A stretch of 5,418 nucleotides of DNA from Lachnospiraceae bacterium UBA7480 (lineage in GTDB: Bacteria; Bacillota; Clostridia; Lachnospirales; Lachnospiraceae): the NCBI GenBank assembly GCA_002479655.1, contig DLOQ01000143.1, forward strand, positions 24,063-29,480, in the 5' to 3' direction. Below are positions 1 through 4,712 of the stretch, piece by piece (the stretch's first letter is position 1; each line of letters begins with the position of its first letter). A model generated the notes under the pieces. The model was not told the origin of the DNA. It searched no databases and saw nothing but the letters and a program-made list of their open reading frames with translations. The translations under genes were made by a program, and so were the position numbers.

Positions 1-1682
1 GATATAATACGTTGAAAAAGCACAATCTGGTGATTGGAAAAGATATTGCGGTCATGGGATTTGATGATTCACCGATGGCGACGGTATTGGTGCCGAATCT
101 TTCGACAGTCCGGGCGGATGCGGTAGAGCTGGGACGCAGGGGAGCGATCGAGGCGGTGGAATATGTGACTAAGGGGGACTGTGACTGTCTGCCGATCAAA
201 ACCGAGATGGTTTTCCGGGAATCAACAGGACCTTCTCAGGGCAATTCTGCCATTGATGTGAAGGGCGCAAAGTTCAAGGAGTGGCTGCAGGAGGATCAGA
301 GCAAGCTCGCCGGAGAGATGATAAATGTCTTATATGGGGATCGTTTTTTGGAAGACAACCAGAAAACATTTGTTACGAATGTCATTGATTATATACAAAG
401 TTATCTGCAGTTTGTCCAAGAAAAGGATGCAGAGATCTCCGTGGCCAAAACGAATGTACAGATTGGGGATGCATTGACCGCCGTTCATGGAGAGCATACG
501 GAGGTGCATCTTTTGATCCAGCTCTTTGGCATACTTTCTGATGTTGCAAGGATCTATGCGCAGGACAAGGAAAAAGAAGCCAAAGCGCTATTGTATGCCA
601 ATATGCAGCACCTTACAATGGTTGTTACAGCGTTGAGACAGGAAAGAGAAACGGAGCTGGACGCGCTTTTATGGATGTCCAATTCGATCGCGAGGGACAT
701 GCTGGTATATGGCGCCGACAGCGACCAAAGTTTTTCTACGGTTTCAGATAAACTGATCCGTCTGGGATTTAAGAGCGCGTATCTGTATGCGATGGAATCC
801 CCGTTTATCAATCAGGAAGAAGGTTCCTGGAATGATTGGCGCGTCCCTGAAAAAATGCTCCTCAAATCCTTCTTTTATAACGATGGACAGCCGCCCCGTT
901 CGGTAGAAGGGAAAAAGCAGGAGATCCCGTCGATGCGGCTTTTTGACAATCCTTATGTTCAGCAGGAGCAACGTCATACGCTGCTTCTTAATACGATCTT
1001 TATCAATGAGGAACAGCTCGGCCTTTTGCTTTGCGAGATCGATTCGAGAAAGCTGAAATATATGAATTCCGTCAACGCACAGCTTTCTTCCGCGCTTAAG
1101 ATCATCCATATGTTAAAGATGCAGGTGGGTATCCAGAGGCAGTTAGAGGAAAGTCTGGAGCGGATCAAGGAGAGCAATCAGACCCTGGAGACGATCTCTA
1201 AAGTGGATGCACTGACCGGCGTCTATAACAGACGCGGTTTCTATGAGATGGCGGCGAAGATGATACATAATAAGAGCAACCGGAGTAAGAAGCTGATTTT
1301 GATTTTCGCCGATCTGGACAATCTGAAATCTATCAATGACAAGCTTGGTCATGAGGAAGGAGATTTTGCGATCCGAAGCGTTGCCGGGGTTCTGACAGAT
1401 TCTATGCGTTCAACGGATATCGTGGCAAGAATCGGCGGTGATGAATTTGTGGCAATGGCGGCTGCGGAGATCGATACTGACGGGGAAATGATCAAACAGA
1501 GAATCAAGACTCTGCTGAGCGAGTTTAATGACCGTAGCGAAAAGAACTATTATATTGACGCCAGCGTGGGATATTCTGAGTTTCTTTGCAAGGGTGACGT
1601 TGTGCTGGAGGATTATCTGGGACAGGCAGATGAAAAGCTTTATGAGGATAAGCAGAAGAAACGTAAGAATATAATGAAATAA
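1..1682 (+). CDS. Diguanylate cyclase with LacI-type sensor domain, 5' partial
   Basis: The frame is open from the left edge, so the true start lies outside the window; the TTG at 12 is only the first possible start and is used here for numbering. Residues 1-74 match the end of a LacI/GalR-type periplasmic-binding fold (GKDIAVMGFDDSP, then LSTVRADAVELGRRGA). Residues 85-215 are helical. About 220-370 looks GAF-like, and 369-398 is a charged coiled-coil linker. The GGDEF domain spans about 396-552: DALTGVYNRRGF at 399-410, metal-binding Asp434 in DLDNLKSIND, GGDEF at 475-479, and an intact RxxD inhibitory site (RSTD, 466-469) exactly five residues before it. All this predicts c-di-GMP synthesis from two GTP with product inhibition. 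No membrane segment is visible, so a cytoplasmic enzyme gated by a small, perhaps sugar-like, ligand is inferred. Whether a DNA-binding HTH precedes the sensor cannot be seen. It ends at TAA 1680-1682. Confidence 0.9.
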   Translation, partial: YNTLKKHNLVIGKDIAVMGFDDSPMATVLVPNLSTVRADAVELGRRGAIEAVEYVTKGDCDCLPIKTEMVFRESTGPSQGNSAIDVKGAKFKEWLQEDQSKLAGEMINVLYGDRFLEDNQKTFVTNVIDYIQSYLQFVQEKDAEISVAKTNVQIGDALTAVHGEHTEVHLLIQLFGILSDVARIYAQDKEKEAKALLYANMQHLTMVVTALRQERETELDALLWMSNSIARDMLVYGADSDQSFSTVSDKLIRLGFKSAYLYAMESPFINQEEGSWNDWRVPEKMLLKSFFYNDGQPPRSVEGKKQEIPSMRLFDNPYVQQEQRHTLLLNTIFINEEQLGLLLCEIDSRKLKYMNSVNAQLSSALKIIHMLKMQVGIQRQLEESLERIKESNQTLETISKVDALTGVYNRRGFYEMAAKMIHNKSNRSKKLILIFADLDNLKSINDKLGHEEGDFAIRSVAGVLTDSMRSTDIVARIGGDEFVAMAAAEIDTDGEMIKQRIKTLLSEFNDRSEKNYYIDASVGYSEFLCKGDVVLEDYLGQADEKLYEDKQKKRKNIMK

Positions 1683-1704
1683 AAAAATTATTTCATGAAA
1701 TTGA

Positions 1705-1733
1705 TTGACTTTTTAGGCAGATTCTGTTACTAT
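1705..1733 (+). promoter_or_regulatory. Promoter of tRNA-Leu(AAG)
   Basis: The -35 is TTGACT at 1705-1710 (5 of 6 consensus), followed by a 17-bp spacer and the -10 TACTAT at 1728-1733. A TG one base upstream of the -10 (1725-1726) makes it an extended -10. The predicted transcript start near 1740 lies about 5 bases before the mature tRNA 5' end. Confidence 0.75.
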
Positions 1734-1744
1734 TTAAAGGTCGT

Positions 1745-1828
1745 GCGGAAGTGCTGGAATTGGCAGACAGGCAAGACTAAGGATCTTGTGTTGGGTTCAA
1801 CGTGTGGGTTCAAGTCCCATCTTCCGCA
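1745..1828 (+). tRNA. tRNA-Leu, anticodon AAG
   Basis: A complete class II tRNA of 84 nt can be folded by eye. The acceptor stem is GCGGAAG (1745-1751) with CTTCCGC (1821-1827), discriminator A1828. The D stem is CTG/CAG. The anticodon stem is CAAGA/TCTTG around loop CTAAGGA (1777-1783), giving anticodon AAG at 1779-1781 with T33 and a purine at 37. The long variable arm GTTG-GGTT-CAAC (1790-1801) is typical of tRNA-Leu. The T arm is GTGGG-TTCAAGT-CCCAT. CCA is not encoded. A34 would normally need conversion to inosine by a TadA-type deaminase to read CUU and CUC (established for A34 tRNAs; not testable here). Confidence 0.95.
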
Positions 1829-1841
1829 TTGGTTTAAACTT

Positions 1842-1882
1842 CGGGAAGCCTTGATATTAAAGGCTCCCCGCTTTCTTTGTTT
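1842..1882 (+). terminator. Rho-independent terminator of tRNA-Leu(AAG)
   Basis: An 11-bp stem, CGGGAAGCCTT (1842-1852) with AAGGCTCCCCG (1860-1870), contains one mismatch and a 7-nt loop. A T-rich tail (1871-1882) follows. It lies 14 bases after the tRNA and would end that transcript. Confidence 0.85.
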
Positions 1883-1886
1883 CGGG

Positions 1887-1923
1887 AGATTTTGTTTCCA
1901 GATGTTTCCAACCCCCAAAATCT
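1887..1923. repeat. Inverted repeat enclosing a GTTTCCA direct repeat
   Basis: AGATTTT (1887-1893) and AAAATCT (1917-1923) form 7-bp inverted arms around a 23-nt loop. The loop holds two copies of GTTTCCA (1894-1900 and 1904-1910), ten bases apart. The function is unknown. It lies just beyond the tRNA terminator and could be a protein-binding relic or chance. The rest of 1871-2003 shows no gene. Confidence 0.35.
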
Positions 1924-2003
1924 AAGCTTTTTCTGCAAGGAATAAAGCCCTGTTAAGCCGACAGTATCCTACCTTGTGTGTTTCTTTTGCCGGTGCTTCG
2001 CTT

Positions 2004-2168
2004 TTACCTTACATCTTCATAATGTAATCACATGCGGACAACTTTTATGGTTCCTTCATATTCTATATCATCGATACATACCGGTTCATTATATACTTGA
2101 TAAACCAGTCTATGCTGTAATAGCTTTTTGTCCATGTCGGCATGTCTGCTAGATCTGATTATATACAT
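2004..2168 (-). pseudogene. Degraded YoeB/Txe-family toxin remnant
   Basis: The ATG (plus-strand 2166-2168) directly follows the antitoxin stop codon, as expected for the second gene of a YefM-YoeB type operon. The frame gives 46 residues, starting MYIIRSSRHADMDKKLL and running straight into QHRLVYQVYNEPV, then stops at TGA (2028-2030). Reading past that TGA gives LHYEDVR and a TAA at 2004-2006. Family members are about 84-100 residues. The middle of the fold is missing, including the segment that carries the YoeB catalytic Glu46, while HRLVY, which contains the Arg65 equivalent, remains. The premature TGA sits where the family commonly has Trp and removes the terminal His-Tyr equivalent to YoeB His83/Tyr84. 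Ribosome-dependent mRNA cleavage should therefore be lost. The alternative, a functional short peptide, seems unlikely. Confidence 0.75.
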
Positions 2169-2423
2169 TTACCATTCCTTATCCGGATCATATACGGCGC
2201 ACTTTTCTAATGGCTCTTTTCCCACTTTGATAATACTTTCTGCCATACCCGGTATGGCATTCAGATATAATGTTTCTTGGATGGCATTCCAGTCTTCTTC
2301 TGATATGAGAACGCCATTTTTTCCGCGATTGTTCATAATGGTAATTGGCTGGCTGCTGCTATTTACTTCAGATAATATCTGATATATATTTTCTCTTGCC
2401 TTTGTTACGCTGATTGCAGTCAT
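2169..2423 (-). CDS. Phd/YefM-family antitoxin, apparently orphaned
   Basis: An 84-residue protein, the normal full length for the family. The N-terminal MTAISVTKARENIYQILSEVN matches the DNA-binding/dimerisation half of Phd/YefM antitoxins. The middle VLISEEDWNAIQETLYL and IPGMAESI are typical of the YefM/Axe branch, and the C-terminal tail PLEKCAVYDPDKEW is the acidic, toxin-binding part. The start ATG is preceded by AAAGGAG on the minus strand (plus 2434-2440), 10 bases upstream; there is no other in-frame start nearby. In the family it neutralises a YoeB/Txe mRNA interferase and represses its own operon. Its partner gene abuts the stop codon but is wrecked, so this antitoxin may now act only as a repressor, or may neutralise a related toxin elsewhere (inference). 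Confidence 0.88.
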   Translation of the reverse strand: MTAISVTKARENIYQILSEVNSSSQPITIMNNRGKNGVLISEEDWNAIQETLYLNAIPGMAESIIKVGKEPLEKCAVYDPDKEW

Positions 2424-2451
2424 GGCATCATCACTCCTTTCACTACATTAC

Positions 2452-2480
2452 ATTATGCAGTACGTATTTGTGTACGTCAA
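2452..2480 (-). promoter_or_regulatory. Promoter of the antitoxin-toxin operon
   Basis: Read on the minus strand: -35 TTGACG (plus 2475-2480), a 17-bp spacer, and -10 CATAAT (plus 2452-2457). It lies about 30 bases upstream of the antitoxin ATG, with the ribosome binding site between. Confidence 0.75.
2459..2477. promoter_or_regulatory. Candidate YefM-type operator pair
   Basis: Two GTACGT copies (2460-2465 and 2472-2477) each carry the palindromic core GTAC, with centres 12 bp apart. They occupy the spacer between the -10 and -35 of the antitoxin promoter. The E. coli YefM operator is known to use two TGTACA-type palindromes about 12 bp apart, so autorepression is a reasonable inference. 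Confidence 0.55.
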
Positions 2481-2577
2481 TATGTGCCTTCCATTATTTA
2501 TTAATATGGACATAGCATCTGATTATTCGCAAGATCCGAAAGATGAATGGTCAGATGAAAAAAGTCCAATCGGGATA

Positions 2578-2597
2578 GTGTAAACTTGAGCTGAAAA
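2578..2597 (+). repeat. Copy 1 of a 20-bp dispersed repeat
   Basis: The 20 bases starting GTGTAAACTT and ending CTGAAAA match 18 of 20 positions of 4888-4907, in the same orientation. In this copy the right arm of the palindrome seen in copy 2 is broken. Function unknown. Confidence 0.5.
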
Positions 2598-2613
2598 AAG
2601 GGAATTTGTAAAG

Positions 2614-2622
2614 TGTTATAAT
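2614..2622 (+). promoter_or_regulatory. Extended -10 promoter for the lipoprotein pair
   Basis: A perfect TATAAT at 2617-2622 is preceded by TGT (2614-2616), an extended -10. No good -35 lies 16-18 bases upstream (an A-rich stretch), so recognition would depend on the extended -10. The predicted start near 2629 gives a leader of about 100 bases before the ATG at 2732. Confidence 0.6.
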
Positions 2623-2637
2623 GTCAGAGTTCATAAC

Positions 2638-2650
2638 TTATCAAAAGTTA
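2638..2650 (+). repeat. Left 13-bp inverted repeat flanking the lipoprotein pair
   Basis: TTATCAAAAGTTA is the exact reverse complement of 4582-4594. It lies in the leader hairpin upstream of lipoprotein 1. AT-rich, so chance remains possible. Confidence 0.45.
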
Positions 2651-2654
2651 TTTG

Positions 2655-2681
2655 CAAAAAAAGCCTGATTTTATGCAGGCT
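2655..2681 (-). terminator. Minus-strand rho-independent terminator
   Basis: On the minus strand the stem AGCCTG (from 2681) pairs with CAGGCT (to 2662) around an 8-nt loop and is followed directly by a run of T (plus-strand A run 2656-2662). It would stop transcription coming from the right toward the antitoxin. No minus-strand gene lies immediately to the right, so it may block antisense transcription or be a relic. Confidence 0.5.
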
Positions 2682-2697
2682 GCGGCGCGTTGCAAAC

Positions 2698-2801
2698 GCC
2701 TAAAAAAAATAAAAATAGCGAGGTACAAAAAATGAAAAGAAAAATCTTAACAATGATCACAATAGGATGCATATTCCTTATGCTGTTGACGGGCTGTGGA
2801 A
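2698..2801 (+). repeat. Left copy of duplicated leader and signal-peptide block
   Basis: From GCCTAAA through the ribosome binding site and signal peptide, this block is nearly identical to 3710-3814. Only one mismatch falls in the first 70 coding bases (t versus c in ATA/ACA). It marks a tandem gene duplication. Confidence 0.8.
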
Positions 2802-3703
2802 ATTCTTCCGGAAAAGCCGGACTCCATCAATCGGATGGAAGTTTTATATCATGGAATGATTTAAATATTGACGTGGAAACCAATTATGATAATTACGGTT
2901 ATAAAACAGAAGAAAAAAGTCCTTACAAAGTTTTCACGGATAATGATTATGATGGTGAGCTGGTTCTTCCGAATGATATAACAGAGATAGGAATTAACAC
3001 TTTTCGCAATTGTACATCCCTTACAGGTGTAGATTTAGGTAAATCGCAAATAACAAGTCTTGGATGGTCGGCTTTTGATGGCTGTACATCCCTTACAAGT
3101 ATAGATTTAAGTAAAACACAAATAACAAGTATAGAAGGGTTTGCTTTTAATGGCTGTACATCTCTTACAAGCGTGGCTCTGCCGGATACTTTAACAAGAA
3201 TAAGTGAAGATGCTTTTAATGGCTGCAGATCTCTTACAAGTATAAATTTTCCGGATACTTTAACAATTATAACAAAGAATGATTTTTATGATTGTTCATC
3301 TCTTACAAGCGTGGATATAAGTAAAACAGAAATAGTAAGTTTAGGAGATTCATCTTTTGGCGGGTGCACATCCCTGACAAGCATAGAACTTCCGGATACT
3401 TTAAATTATATAGGAGAAAATGCTTTTTATGGTTGCCCTTTAACAAGCATTGACATAAGTAATACACAAATAAAAACTATAGGAATTATGGCTTTTAGGA
3501 ATTGTAAATCTCTTACAAGTATAGATTTGCCTGATATTTTAACAAGTATAAAATCGTCTGCTTTTGATAAATGCGAATCTCTGACAAATATTAATTACGC
3601 CGGAACAATGGAAGAATGGGATGCGATCGATAAAGATGAGAATTGGAGACGGGGTTCTTCAATAGAAACGGTCACCTGCTCAGATGGGGTTATTAACCTC
3701 TGA
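2732..3703 (+). CDS. BspA-type leucine-rich-repeat lipoprotein 1
   Basis: A 323-residue predicted surface lipoprotein. ATG 2732 is chosen over the upstream TTG at 2690 because it has a GAGGT ribosome binding site 8 bases upstream and begins a classic lipoprotein signal: MKRK, a hydrophobic core, and lipobox LTGC with Cys22 as the lipid-anchored residue. After a short linker and the segment DGSFISWNDLNIDVET comes an LRR_5/BspA array from about residue 71, with regular units from 95 to 281 of the form SLTSIDLPDTLTSIG..AF..C, each ending in Cys. Units alternate between a 23-residue LPDTL type and a 24-residue LSKTQI type. The C-terminal cap (282-323) has NYAGTMEEW and a final CSDGV, typical of these proteins. 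The family includes adhesins and surface-binding proteins; the ligand here is unknown. It is followed after 41 bases by a paralog, probably in one operon. Confidence 0.88.
   Translation: MKRKILTMITIGCIFLMLLTGCGNSSGKAGLHQSDGSFISWNDLNIDVETNYDNYGYKTEEKSPYKVFTDNDYDGELVLPNDITEIGINTFRNCTSLTGVDLGKSQITSLGWSAFDGCTSLTSIDLSKTQITSIEGFAFNGCTSLTSVALPDTLTRISEDAFNGCRSLTSINFPDTLTIITKNDFYDCSSLTSVDISKTEIVSLGDSSFGGCTSLTSIELPDTLNYIGENAFYGCPLTSIDISNTQIKTIGIMAFRNCKSLTSIDLPDILTSIKSSAFDKCESLTNINYAGTMEEWDAIDKDENWRRGSSIETVTCSDGVINL
3017..3590 (+). repeat. Tandem LRR-coding repeats, lipoprotein 1
   Basis: Units anchored on TCYCTKACA begin at 3017, 3089, 3161, 3230, 3299, 3371, (one degenerate near 3440), 3509 and 3578. 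Spacing alternates between 72 and 69 bases, matching 24- and 23-residue units. One unit lost a codon (CPLTS in place of CxSLTS). The repeats are in frame and encode protein; they are not a CRISPR array. Confidence 0.85.
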
Positions 3704-3709
3704 TACAAA

Positions 3710-3814
3710 GCCTAAACAAAAATAAAAACAGCGAGGTGCAAAAAATGAAAAGAAAAATCTTAACAATGATCACAACAGGATGCATATTCCTTATGCTGTT
3801 GACGGGCTGTGGAA
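3710..3814 (+). repeat. Right copy of duplicated leader and signal-peptide block
   Basis: Second copy of the block at 2698-2801, with a one-base length difference in the A-rich leader. It lies directly after the stop of lipoprotein 1, so the duplication junction is at about 3704-3710. Confidence 0.8.
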
Positions 3815-4584
3815 AGTCTTCTGCAAACTGGACAACAGCAGATGGAGCAGAACTCTCTGACGGTTCGGAAGCCGAAGGAGAACTTGAAGAGGCAGGAACA
3901 ATAACGGAAAATCAGATAGATGAAAAAGCCGGTCTTTATCAACCGGATGGAAGTTTTATACCTTGGAACGATTTAAATATTGACGTGGAAACTGATGATA
4001 GTAGGAACAACCTTAATGTTGTCAGAGCTAATAGAGCTAATAATTATAATGGAGAGTTAGTTTTTCCGGATAATATTACAAAGATAGGAAATGAGGCTTT
4101 TTGTGCATGCACATCTCTTACAAGCACAGATTTAAGTAATACACAAATAACAAGTATAGGAGAGAATGTTTTCTTGGACTGCACATCTCTTACAAGTATA
4201 GATTTGCCAGATACTTTAACAGATATGGGACGAGGAGCTTTTAAAAATTGCGTATCTCTTACAAGTATAGATTTGCCAGATACTTTAATAAGTATAGGAG
4301 GGGGTGCCTTTTACGATTGCAGATCTCTTACAAGTGTAGATTTACCAGATACTTTAATAAGTATAGGAAGTAGTGCTTTTAGTGGTTGTATATCTCTTGC
4401 AAGTATAGATTTGCCAAATACTTTAATAAATATAGATGAGTGTGCTTTTTATGATTGCAGATCTCTTACAAATATTAATTACGCTGGAACAATGGAAGAA
4501 TGGTATGCGATTGAAAAGTTTCCTAATTGGCGGCTAGATTCTTCACTGGAAACAATTACCTGCTCAGATGGGGTTATTTATTAA
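3745..4584 (+). CDS. BspA-type leucine-rich-repeat lipoprotein 2
   Basis: A 279-residue paralog of the preceding gene. ATG 3745 is preferred to the GTG at 3736, which lies inside the ribosome binding site GCGAGGTG. The signal peptide is nearly identical, with lipobox LTGC and Cys22. Compared with paralog 1 it has 33 extra residues after the Cys (about 28-60), acidic and low in complexity (SDGSEAEGELEEAG), which may act as a longer spacer from the membrane. Shared PDGSFIPWNDLNIDVET leads into a shorter LRR_5 array: a cap, one 24-residue LSNTQI unit (from 123), then 23-residue LPDTL units up to 238. The C-terminal cap (239-279) again has NYAGTMEEW and CSDGV. The 41-base gap to gene 1 has no promoter, so co-transcription is likely. 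No clear rho-independent terminator follows before the next tRNA promoter. The ligand is unknown. Confidence 0.87.
   Translation: MKRKILTMITTGCIFLMLLTGCGKSSANWTTADGAELSDGSEAEGELEEAGTITENQIDEKAGLYQPDGSFIPWNDLNIDVETDDSRNNLNVVRANRANNYNGELVFPDNITKIGNEAFCACTSLTSTDLSNTQITSIGENVFLDCTSLTSIDLPDTLTDMGRGAFKNCVSLTSIDLPDTLISIGGGAFYDCRSLTSVDLPDTLISIGSSAFSGCISLASIDLPNTLINIDECAFYDCRSLTNINYAGTMEEWYAIEKFPNWRLDSSLETITCSDGVIY
4114..4480 (+). repeat. Tandem LRR-coding repeats, lipoprotein 2
   Basis: Units anchored on TCTCTTRCA begin at 4114, 4186, 4255, 4324, 4393 and 4462: one step of 72, then four steps of exactly 69 bases. The 69-base copies are very similar, especially GATTTGCCAGATACTTTAA, which suggests recent expansion and makes copy-number change by recombination likely. 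Confidence 0.88.
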
Positions 4585-4594
4585 CTTTTGATAA
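4582..4594 (-). repeat. Right 13-bp inverted repeat flanking the lipoprotein pair
   Basis: TAACTTTTGATAA begins at the stop codon of lipoprotein 2 and is the exact reverse complement of 2638-2650. No target-site duplication was seen at the outer edges. Confidence 0.45.
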
Positions 4595-4658
4595 CTTTTC
4601 ACGTTCGTTTTTGGGAAGTCGATGAACAAGGAATGCCTATTCCGGACGCACATTCTTC

Positions 4659-4687
4659 TTGACAAGTGAAAATATTAGTGCTAATAT
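4659..4687 (+). promoter_or_regulatory. Promoter of tRNA-Leu(CAG)
   Basis: A perfect -35 TTGACA (4659-4664), a 17-bp spacer, and -10 TAATAT (4682-4687), with TG one base upstream as an extended -10. The predicted start near 4694 leaves about 19 bases of 5' leader before the tRNA. Confidence 0.8.
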
Positions 4688-4712
4688 ACTCAATGGTGTA
4701 TTTATCTGATAT

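Larger units (their letters stand above)
2633..2700 (+). promoter_or_regulatory. Structured 5' leader of the lipoprotein operon
   Basis: Three successive hairpins can be drawn: ATAACTT/AAGTTAT (2633-2639 with 2645-2651), AGCCTG/CAGGCT (2662-2667 with 2676-2681), and GCGTT/AACGC (2687-2691 with 2695-2699). An alternative pairing of TTTGCAA (2651-2657) with TTGCAAA (2690-2696) would disrupt the third. It matches no riboswitch class I recognise. The remaining intergenic stretch (2424-2731) holds the antitoxin promoter and operator, the dispersed repeat and the lipoprotein promoter, but no convincing gene. Confidence 0.35.

Noticed and set aside
554..1352. Several open frames on the minus strand (554-811, 744-1109, 974-1177, 1143-1352)
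   Set aside because: They lie antisense to the diguanylate cyclase, overlap each other, lack ribosome binding sites and show no recognisable family.
1674..1696. Perfect 9-bp hairpin ATGAAATAA/TTATTTCAT over the cyclase stop codon as a terminator
   Set aside because: The stem is almost all A/T and no T run follows. It may have some effect on RNA ends, but it does not meet the pattern of a rho-independent terminator.
1695..1925. Open frames across the tRNA-Leu(AAG) on both strands (1695-1925 plus, 1730-1918 minus)
   Set aside because: They translate the tRNA and its terminator; strings such as CGRWDLNPH are typical spurious translations of the antisense of a tRNA T arm.
2128..2382. 84-codon frame on the plus strand opposite the antitoxin
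   Set aside because: It mirrors the antitoxin gene, has no ribosome binding site and no family signal; the minus-strand frame is clearly the coding one.
2482..2583. Small plus-strand frame of 33 codons ending SDEKSPIGIV
   Set aside because: The composition looks coding-like, but there is no ribosome binding site before either ATG (2482 or 2506), it overlaps the antitoxin promoter, and no family is recognised.
2690..2731. Upstream TTG start for lipoprotein 1
   Set aside because: It would put 14 polar residues before the signal peptide, has no ribosome binding site, and its codons contain the true one; paralog 2 supports ATG 2732.
3736..3744. GTG start for lipoprotein 2
   Set aside because: The GTG is part of the GCGAGGTG ribosome binding site; ATG 3745 starts the signal peptide and matches paralog 1.
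3760..3942. Minus-strand frame inside lipoprotein 2
   Set aside because: Antisense to a well-supported gene; Cys-rich spurious translation without a ribosome binding site.
3017..4480. CRISPR-like regular repeats
   Set aside because: The 69/72-base periodicity is in frame within two genes and encodes leucine-rich-repeat units; there are no unique spacers between constant repeats.
4585..4662. In-frame extension of lipoprotein 2 past its TAA (ending VDEQGMPIPDAHSS)
   Set aside because: It looks mildly protein-like and could be a relic of an earlier gene, but both paralogs end at the CSDGV cap, and the frame runs into the tRNA promoter.
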